DNA from: Micropterix aruncella
Lineage: Eukaryota; Arthropoda; Insecta; Lepidoptera; Micropterigidae
DNA length: 64,000 nt
Direction: 5' to 3'
Assembly (NCBI GenBank): GCA_944548615.1
Contig: OX155972.1
Location: 9,502,904-9,566,903, forward strand
Position numbers and translations under genes: made by a program. The notes under the pieces are model-generated. The model was given only the letters and a program-made list of their open reading frames with translations, made no database searches and was not told the origin of the DNA. Of this stretch, positions 1 through 64,000 are shown piece by piece; position 1 is the first letter of the stretch; the number at the start of each line of letters is the position of its first letter.

Positions 1-362
1 GTCCTACTGATATTATTTTACTATGACCGTGGCAACCAGTGAAATTCAGAAAATGAGCTCGCCTTATCACAGGAGCTCCTAGCAAGGCGGGCTCGATTGC
101 ACTGCACTGAGCACATTAAAAACATTCATTTATATTCAATTTATGCGCTATTTAACTTGGGCTGAGACAGATGCATTACTAAAATTAGTAGAATATAACG
201 GTTTTCCTGGATCATAGATTCCTTTTCTTTTATGCTCTTGCTCTTGAATATACGCTAAGGTAGTCCTACTCTACCACTATAATCATAAGGATTATCATCT
301 ATATTCAACACACCATAGGGACACCAGTAACAACAACCAGACAGCACTTAATCCAAAAAAAG

Positions 363-527
363 AGAACAAGTTTAGCACAAAAACACTTTTCTTACATTGC
401 TCCTCGACTGTTCAACAAAATGAATAGTGTTTTTCCTGCAGGACTGAAATCTAGGAATAGTCACGGCGTAAAGAAAAACCTAACTAAGTACCTTTTGACT
501 ATTGGTCGACAAGCACGGAGACATTAA
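363..527 (+). pseudogene. LINE reverse-transcriptase C-terminal remnant
   Basis: A 54-codon tail ending in TAA. It encodes AQKHFSYIAPRLFNKM followed by a Lys-rich helix and a final RQARRH. The F.Y.AP.LFN pattern followed by a K-rich helix is the usual extreme C-terminus of CR1/jockey-type LINE proteins. The downstream AT-rich stretch to about 850, with an ATTTGAA-type short repeat, would be its 3' end. The first ~360 bases show no recognisable coding content. Confidence 0.55.
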
Positions 528-1127
528 TACCATATATATTAAGATAGAGCACGATTTGTGAGATATATGTATATATTTAGTATTATTTTATATTTATTTA
601 AAAAGTAAATATTTATTTATGTATGGGCGTGTGTATACCTAAATTTAATATTATTACGCTTGATTATTTTGGAGACATATCTATCTTCTTAAATTAAACA
701 TAATAATATAGAAAGATAATACAGCAAGTTACGAAAACCACTCTACCTTCTTAATATTAAGCCTACATTGGTACAGGCGAGGCCAAGTTAGGATGGCGTT
801 GAATTTAAAAATATATGTAATATTATAGATTAATAAAGAATTTTGAATTTGAAATGTGTATGTAGCTAATAAATATATAAATACAATAAAAAAATACTTC
901 CTCTCGCTTACTTATCTCCCAAATTAAGTTACAAAAGCGATCGAGTTTTAATTACAAGGCGACGAAATAGAACCATAGGCGGCATAGAAATAAAACCATG
1001 TATATCTACTCAAGTATCACTTTAATTAGCACAATAAAAGTTCGTTCTATTCTCAGGTGGGTTTCTATGTACAGATAAGTCTCATTGGTGAAGTGTATTT
1101 GTCTCTCCTGAGGCGCTGCAAACGTTT

Positions 1128-56728
<55,601 letters not shown>

Positions 56729-57060
56729 TGAATAATAACTTCACTCCGACTTTTCAAACAATCGAAATTCCGGGCCGTTTAATTGGTCCTTATCTGACAG
56801 ATATATTAATAACACAGTCACCGCAATAACTTTTCATTTTTGTGGTTTATTTACACGAGCACTCGCAAGTTTGCAAAAATTTCGAAGGATGAAAACTTTT
56901 CGCGCCAAAATGGTAAATCGCGTAATTTCGGGTCGAATGCGCGACGCGACGCGTCTGTCCCGAGCCGCGTTGGTCGGAGGAATGGCGTCGGCGCTACGCT
57001 TCTACGACCGGGGTAGCAAGCGTAGATGCCGTAGCGGAGTATTTTCAAATGTGTCGTATT
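56729..57060 (-). promoter_or_regulatory. Likely dpr 5' UTR/promoter region (CpG-rich)
   Basis: Immediately upstream of exon 1. From 56.91 to 57.04 kb the sequence becomes locally CpG-dense (runs such as gcgcgacgcgacgcg), in sharp contrast to the AT-rich surroundings. Open frames on both strands here look like by-products of base composition. No clear TATA box was seen. The assignment as promoter or 5' UTR rests on position and composition only; a further upstream non-coding exon remains possible. Confidence 0.35.
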
Positions 57061-57974
57061 TATTTATTTATTCAGTTCTTCGATCATATCATCGTTGATC
57101 ATCTGATAAAAGGGGCGGCTGCTAAAATATGCACTTGCGTGTTACAACCACTATCAAAACCACCACAATGAGCTCAAGAATTTCTTTATTGTTTATTTTT
57201 TCTTCAAAAATATCAGGAGTTCTAAAGGATAGCACACAAAAGTAATATTAGGATAGCAGACATTGAAATATTTTCTTGTTTCACATAATTTTTGTTGCGC
57301 ATGCACAGGCATTAAAAAAATATACATCTAAAGGTAATAACTTTAAATTCAAAGTAATATATTTTTTTCTACGATTTTTTCTTTTTTTTTCTACTAATGC
57401 AATTTGTGTGTGTTCTGTGTTGGTAAGTGCTTATGTGTGTATTGGGATTCGTTAAAGCGTGTCTTTTGGTGTGCTTTTTGTGTGTATTATGCGTAGATGT
57501 GTACCTATGTGAATATACTATTAACGAGAAATTATTATGTGTTAATCTGATTAAAGATTTGAAATTATGTATTTTATAATAATATTAGACTCTTTATTTG
57601 CACAAAAAAATACTAAACGCCAAGCTTATTGCCATATGGAAATAACTTGCAACTAACCTAATCAAAGTGCGTTGTGAAAATAAGGATTATATACTAAATA
57701 ACTTGGTCCGCGTAAAATACTAACTACTATATTTAAAGGTAAGAACGCCCGAGGAGAGTAAATTAGGCGAGGAATGAGAGAAAAAGAACAGAACTGGTTG
57801 CTTTTTTGAAAAGTAGCACTTTGTGGGGGGGGGGGGGGAGTTGAATGATGAGTTTCGTATGATATTATAGCGAGTGGGTGGTAGGTCAAATAAATCCACA
57901 TTTAAAAATAAAATAAATGTCATGTTCCTAGTGCGATAAAAGAACGCGTTTTGATCAGTCATCGTAATGTTTTA

Positions 57975-59147
57975 GCGGTAGCGAACTGTTTCGTGTAGCT
58001 TGGGCTACAAGATCCACTTTGCTCTCAGATCGGCTTAACTCACAATTCAGCTCCTATTCAGAGGCCTCCTCGTGCGCAAAGCTACCCCGGGTAAGACTTT
58101 TTTGGTGGGATTGCATCCCGGCGCTACTGGACGGTTTGCGCACCGCTCGGTGACGCCTATCGGTTGAGCACTATTATTAATTGCTGAAAGAGTCTGGAGA
58201 CTATGGAAATACACTGTCTCTTAAGCAACGGGGGTGGATGTTGACCTGTCGTCAGACACTCTTGAAATTACCATTAGACTATCTGATCCTGAGTTGATCT
58301 TGAGTGAGCCGGGCAAAATATGCCTTTGGTCTGCGAGAGTTTCAAATCGAATCACCGCTGAGCATACGGAAGGTAGAGGTCGCGCAAGTGACTTCGAACC
58401 TAGATAAATAGACCTAGATAGCCTAGATAGATAGAGATTCTTTATTGCACATTAAACAAAAACATACAAAAAGCGGACTCATTGCCTAAAATACAATCTC
58501 TTATAGCCAACCTTTGTGAAAGTGTAAAAAAATAGGTGCCAAGAGATAAAAATTAACAAAAAAAGAAGAAAAACATATTACATAACAAAAAATAATCAAG
58601 TAACAAAAATGCTATTTTTTAAATATAATTAGGATTTGGAATAATTTGCAAGGACCGAAGGATTGGAGAGGATGGGATAAGACCTAGGATAACTAGGAAT
58701 TTAGGGATATGAAATGCTTTTTCAGAGACACTTGGAAGGTAGAAACCGTTGGTGCGTTTCTGATGTTTGACGGCAGCTGTTTTCATAGTCTAGCTGCATG
58801 AACGGTGAAGGAATAAGTAAAAAATGAAGAATTATGAGTGGGAATCGCAATTTTACTAACCTGTGACCAGTCAGGAGGTTGGAGGTATCCTGAAGGTTAA
58901 TTCCAGACGGAGATATCCTTTTAAAACTGGTAGACAGGGGGCGAGGCTGCCCGCCTGGTACCTTTCTTGGTGCCTTGCCGTAAGGCGTTGGCCTCGTAGG
59001 TGGCTAGTTGTCGAGTAGGTGGCGTAACTAGACAGTGGATTTTTTCGCCCCAAGTCTTCTGCGCTCACCTCATGGGAGACAAAACGATCCAATATCGTTA
59101 AAACTTCCTGAGGTGATGGGTTCGCCCGTTGTAATTGGCAGCTCTAG
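57975..59147 (-). repeat. ~650-bp repeat family copy split by a nested insertion
   Basis: 57975-58402 and 58858-59147 together form one minus-strand copy (cgaaactgt-type tail, cccccg box, gttcgcccgttgtaattg at the start). The insert 58403-58857 begins with acctagataaatagacctag, has gattctttattgcacatta, and ends acttttactaacct-like before gtgaccagtc. Aacct at both junctions may be the target duplication. The insert looks like a LINE 3' end or SINE. From 57100 to 57970 there is only AT-rich sequence and a poly-G run (57823-57838). Confidence 0.7.
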
Positions 59148-60708
59148 TTGTAATGTTATTAACTTCAAATATTATTTAACTTCATGTACATAGTTCCCTA
59201 CGATAAGAAATTGCATTTACTAAATAACGGCTGTCTAGTTCGTTGTTCGTTTTTCTGGATCTACGATCTTCCATATTGTATCTGCAGAGACGCTCCGAAT
59301 TGGAGGCGTATTTTTAAATTTAATCACAGAATTTTATTCTATAAAATAGTCATTAAGTAATGGTCATTAAGTAATACTTAGTCCATTTGTTATGTATAAT
59401 GAGATGTAAGACTTTGATAACTTGTAGGACTTTTCATACTTTAATAATTTTGTCAATTTCCATATTTTGTATATGTACATGGTGTATAAATATGTCATAC
59501 GACTTATAGTAAGATTGTTTCCTAATCAAAAATCATCATTCCAAATTGCACGTACTTTGCAAGGTATTTTTTATTTTGTAGTGACGGGATCATAAGCTAT
59601 ATTTCTGTATTATTTATTGACTAGCAACCTGACTATTTTAATTACTACTTCTTATTACAGGCTTTTTTATTTTTAAATTATAACGTATATGATATTTTTC
59701 TCTATTTACTGTTTATTATTCCAATTTAAATTTTATTGTATTTTATTATTATTATAATTTAAATAATATTTGTACTGGTTATGTTTTGATTTTTTTAGTA
59801 CTTTTTTTTCAACATCATTATGAAGTAGGTATAAGAAATCAATAAAATAACTTTTGAAATACATACTACTTATTTAATAAAGTTATTAGATTTATTTTAT
59901 TTAATTTTTCCTTTTTTTTCTCAGTTATAATATTTTGATAAGTGTGCGCACAATACAAAACTTACAATAACCTAGTCGAGTCTACCTTAGTACGGGCCTC
60001 GGCCTAGTTAAGCAGACTTTGTAAATTACCATTTTGAACATTACTTTCAGAAATAAATATATTCTTATTCTAATTTCCAAATCAATAATAATGAATTGAT
60101 GGAACTCGAACACAAGAATGGAATATATTAACTTTTTTATACAACTTTGGCGGTGAGAATATTTTATTTATTTTAGTTTAATCAAATATCGAAATGAAAG
60201 TTATAATATTTTATTAAATGCAAAATTAAAATTAGAATAAGTACTCAGATAAGGAAGATTTTACAAATACGTCCTATTTATTTATGACAGATTACAAGTT
60301 TCAAATAAAGTGACAGCACTTCAGCCTACCCTGGAAAACGGCGGTTGTAACATCGACAAAACGACAGGTGTTTCAAACGCTACCATTAAGTCTACCATTA
60401 CTCATGGACTTTTGTTATCGCTTTTGTCTTGACTGTCTGAATTAATTTTAATCCTTAGCCCAAAATAAAAAGAATTGAGTTTCCTTAATAACGTCGTCAT
60501 AATAACCAATCTGGTTCTACGCTCCTTTAGCATTGGCGAGCAGTTTACCTCCCGGCTTGAAAGCATTTATAATTAAACGCTTCACTTCCGATTTGTATGC
60601 CGACGAGCGTCGAAGCATGGATTGAATAAGCGACGGGTTATTAAATTAAAATAAAAAGTGGTAACAAGTTGAAACTCACATATACTTTTAAAGACGAAAG
60701 CAAATATA
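59148..60708. other. AT-rich intergenic stretch
   Basis: No coding, RNA or clear repeat structure, except a LINE-like 3' end near 59960-60065 (tagtcgagtctaccttag, ggcctcggcctagttaag, then aataaatatattcttattc). It lies upstream of the dpr gene. Confidence 0.5.
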
Positions 60709-61300
60709 ATTGTCAACTACAACGGGCGAACCCGTCACCTCAGGAAGTTTTAACGATTAGTCGTTCTATCTCCCGTGAAGTGAGCGTAGAAGACTTGGAC
60801 AAAACAGTCCACCGTCAAGTTCCGCCACATGCCCGTAAGAGGCCAACGCCTTATCCGCGAGATAACCAGGTATGTTACCCAGCGGGCTTATACTCACGCC
60901 CTTACTTCCAATTGCTACCAGATTACTCCGGTCTACCGATTGGTTACGAGTTCGAACGGTGTATATCGAATCTATCGCGGACCACGGCACCCTTTGCCCG
61001 GCTCTTCACCCAGGATCCGGTAGCTGATGGTCGTTTCAAGGGCAGTCGCCGTAAGGTCCGCAACCACCTCCGCTCTATAGGAAACAGTACTGCTTCCAGA
61101 CTCCCCCGACTGTTAGTCAGAGTGCACAATCGATTGGAGCGCCAGAAGATTGATTCCTAGAGGAAACTAGCTCTAAGGCCAGAGTCCTGCCCGGGCTCGC
61201 ACTTCATGCGTAGAGGCCGGCGGATGGGTGTTGACCCGTAAGTTGGCCAACTCTAAACAGAATGGGTCTTCCTGGCCAACTCAGCAAGGGCCCATTAGCT
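60709..61300 (+). repeat. ~650-bp repeat family, nearly full copy
   Basis: Runs from aattgtcaactacaacggg to aagggcccattagctc, with about 45 bp missing near 60955 (gagttcgaa joins to cggtgtatat). The 163-codon frame over 60669-61160 is derived from this repeat and shows no domain. Confidence 0.85.
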
Positions 61301-62022
61301 CTCAAAGATGAAAGCACTGGGCTAGGGTCGGCTAATAATTTAAATATATTTGCAAAAAAAATTTTCAAAATACCTTATAATTGATAGGGTTTTTCGGAAA
61401 CGCGGGGAGGAAAGGAGGCGAAAAGGGATAAAAACTTCTAATTGTTGATTATATATAATAGATTTCCGTAAGAATTTTTCAAATAAATTAATATGTATAA
61501 TAGTTATTACATTTGAAACTCAAAAATGGGTGGTCTATTTATTTCTTTTAATTGTTTTTCTTAAGTTAAAGACTAATAAAAAATGGATGATCGGATGGAT
61601 AGGATGGGTCATTTCAGCTTCTAGTTGGATCACATTCCGGAACGCTTTCGATTAGCAAAGAGCAGATCCGTAAGAGCAGATTCCACCCCAAATTTGAACC
61701 TGACAAATATCGCACCGACTAGCTATCCCGTTCCGAGGAGCAAACTACTCCTTTGACTTCAGCACTTCACCGAACTGTCGAGTCATTCCATTTCGAAAAG
61801 CCAGGACCTTCCTTTGGCTCCACCACTCCCCCGCACCGACTCTTCTTCCACTGCGAGAACCCGAATGCTTAAAGATTGAACCACTGCTATCACCTCCACG
61901 CCGAGCCCGAGTAAATAGATAGATTAATAGCACATTGACATATACTGTATGCTCTGGTTTCATCAATGCATGACTCATCGCTCGAAGGGAGTCTCCGTGT
62001 CTTCTCGGAGACACGGGTGGCC

Positions 62023-62613
<591 letters not shown>

Positions 62614-62635
62614 TAATGATCCTTCCGCAGGTTCC

Positions 62636-62671
<36 letters not shown>

Positions 62672-62765
62672 AATGACCTAGTTTGATCAACTTTCCAACA
62701 ACGCCGTCGGCCGCGAGGCCGCCGCGTGTGGGTCCGAAGACCTCACTAAATCATTCAATCGGTAA

Positions 62766-62801
<36 letters not shown>

Positions 62802-63263
62802 ATCAACGCGAGCTTATGACTCGCGCTTACTAGGAATTCCTCGTTCATGGGGGACAATTGCAAACCCCAATCCCCAGCACGAAGGAGATTCAACGGGTTG
62901 CCCGGGCCTCTAGGCCAGGGAGGACACGTTGATTCCTTCAGTGTAGCGCGCGTGCGGCCCAGGACATCTAAGGGCATCACAGACCTGTTATTGCTCTCGT
63001 GCGGCTCGAAGCGGCCGGTCCCTCTAAGAAGAATTTCCATACGCCGCCAGTGAGTGTCGGAAAAATCCCGACTTCCAAAATGGCAACGCCTATTTAGCAG
63101 GCTAGAATCTCGTTCGTTACCGGAATTAACCTGACAAATCACTCCACCAACTAAGAACGGCCATGCACCACCACCCACCGAATCATGAAAGAGCTATCAA
63201 TCTGTCAATCCTTCCGGTGTCCGGGCCTGGTGAGTTTTCCCGTGTTGAGTCAAATTAAGCCGC

Positions 63264-63311
<48 letters not shown>

Positions 63312-63430
63312 TTTTGCAACCATACTCCCCCCGGAGCTCAAAATCTTTGGTTTCCCGTAAGCTGCCCGCCGAGCCATTAGAGTTAACGTCGGCGGATCGT
63401 TAGACAGCAACATTTATGGTTAGAACTAGG
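62614..63430 (-). rRNA. 18S rRNA, 3' part (truncated, probably a pseudogene)
   Basis: The plus strand shows the complement of the 18S 3' end (taatgatccttccgcagg) and continues through conserved boxes: gacgggcggtgtgtacaaag, tgttgagtcaaattaagcc, ccgtcaattcctttaag, gttaacgtcggcgg, ending ttagaactagg at 63430. About 817 nt of the ~1.9 kb gene are present. The conserved sequence stops abruptly there. Changes at usually invariant places (gcaggttCccctacgg; ggtaAtagcgacggg; ggtgagTtttcccg) suggest a degenerate copy. Long frames across it (62687-63178 reverse) are not genes. Confidence 0.92.
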
Positions 63431-63472
63431 CCACCCGTGTCACCCGTGTCACCACGAGTCTCCGTGTCTTCT

Positions 63473-64000
63473 TGAGTACCCATTATACTTCCGTAATTCC
63501 TTTCAGTAACGTAGAACAACGTAGGTAGTCTTTACATATTTCATATTCCATTTCTTCACATGTCTACACATTCCATCCTACACATTCTACACATTTCTAC
63601 ACATTCCATATTTCATGTGATTACATATTTCATTTAATAAACCCTTAAGAAGAGAAGAGATGTGTCGTATAACTTCAAACTCCGCTTCATCAATTCTAAA
63701 AAAAAGACATTTTTACTTTTTAGTCTTGTCTCACTTGAGTTCTATGTTCCCAACATTAATATAGTTTGGAACAATGCCAGATTACAAGATAATACTTATA
63801 AAGAGCGTTCGACTTCACACAAAGCTGTTTGAGGGCACTCAGTATGAAACTTTAAGTGTGTATCCTAAGTTTTCATTACCATTATTTTCTAGTTTTATTG
63901 ATTTCGATCACTTCCTTATTAGACTTTCTATGTTGATTTAATGTTGTGTACTGATTCGACATGTAACAAATATTACTATGTAATATTTTGTTGTTGTTTA
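63473..64000. other. AT-rich flank with ACACATTCCAT-type short repeats
   Basis: 63540-63640 has loosely repeated acattccat/tctacacat units. No coding or RNA features are seen to the end of the window. Confidence 0.5.

Noticed and set aside
60669..61160. 163-codon frame and similar frames in other copies of the ~650-bp repeat
   Set aside because: Not kept among copies: stops and shifts differ in each.
62687..63178. 163-codon frame
   Set aside because: Lies within the 18S rRNA fragment.
62614..63430. Functional 18S rRNA gene
   Set aside because: Only the 3' ~817 nt are present, it stops abruptly, and usually invariant bases are changed.

Overview
The window looks like a gene-poor, AT-rich piece of insect nuclear genome. 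Lepidoptera is my best guess, from the repeat content: Helitron ends of the lepidopteran type, RTE LINEs, Penelope-like elements and many foldback MITEs. The order is an inference, not a demonstration. Nothing bacterial or organellar is present. Almost all long open frames are artefacts of dinucleotide repeats or pieces of transposons.

The one host gene I can support covers nearly the whole window on the minus strand (coding span 56728 down to 1128). It is a dpr-family gene (defective proboscis extension response), encoding a two-immunoglobulin-domain neuronal surface protein. Seven coding exons were assembled by eye. All splice sites are GT/AG, the phases agree at every junction, and the conceptual protein has 309 residues: signal peptide (exon 1), Ig1 (exons 2-4), Ig2 (exons 5-6), and a stem with a short hydrophobic tail (exon 7). 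Intron lengths are about 19.1, 3.7, 4.6, 19.5, 2.5 and 5.2 kb. A CpG-rich stretch just upstream of exon 1 (about 56.75-57.06 kb) is the likely 5' UTR/promoter.

The introns are packed with mobile DNA. Intron 6 (1.26-6.46 kb) holds a long (TA)n tract 46 nt from the exon 7 acceptor, LINE tails and a 5'-truncated LINE with a recognisable reverse transcriptase. Intron 5 holds a TTAA-flanked piggyBac-like MITE only 24 nt from the exon 6 acceptor. Intron 4 (9.3-28.8 kb) holds a pogo-like element with a nested foldback MITE, a decayed Helitron containing an AAAAGTC minisatellite, a second Helitron fragment with the Pif1-like helicase end, two piggyBac-like relatives and several local duplications. 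Introns 3 and 2 hold a Penelope-like fragment, a tandem run of a ~650-bp unclassified repeat, and MITEs.

Intron 1 (37.5-56.6 kb) contains an RTE fragment, a mariner remnant and the most unusual region, 45.66-51.54 kb. There, three modules are each bounded on both sides by (TA)n tracts: (i) a large palindrome with 729-bp arms containing a Penelope-like (GIY-YIG) coding region, (ii) a second palindrome with 296-bp arms, (iii) a 557-bp tandem array. Both palindromes carry a related compact motif that resembles the hammerhead ribozymes known from Penelope-like elements.

Upstream of the gene lie further copies of the ~650-bp repeat. Then comes a ~1.4-kb rDNA-derived block: the 3' part of 18S rRNA plus ITS1 with a (TA)n tract, minus strand. 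It is bounded by 13-bp inverted repeats and 17-bp direct repeats, so it looks like an inserted unit rather than a working rDNA array.
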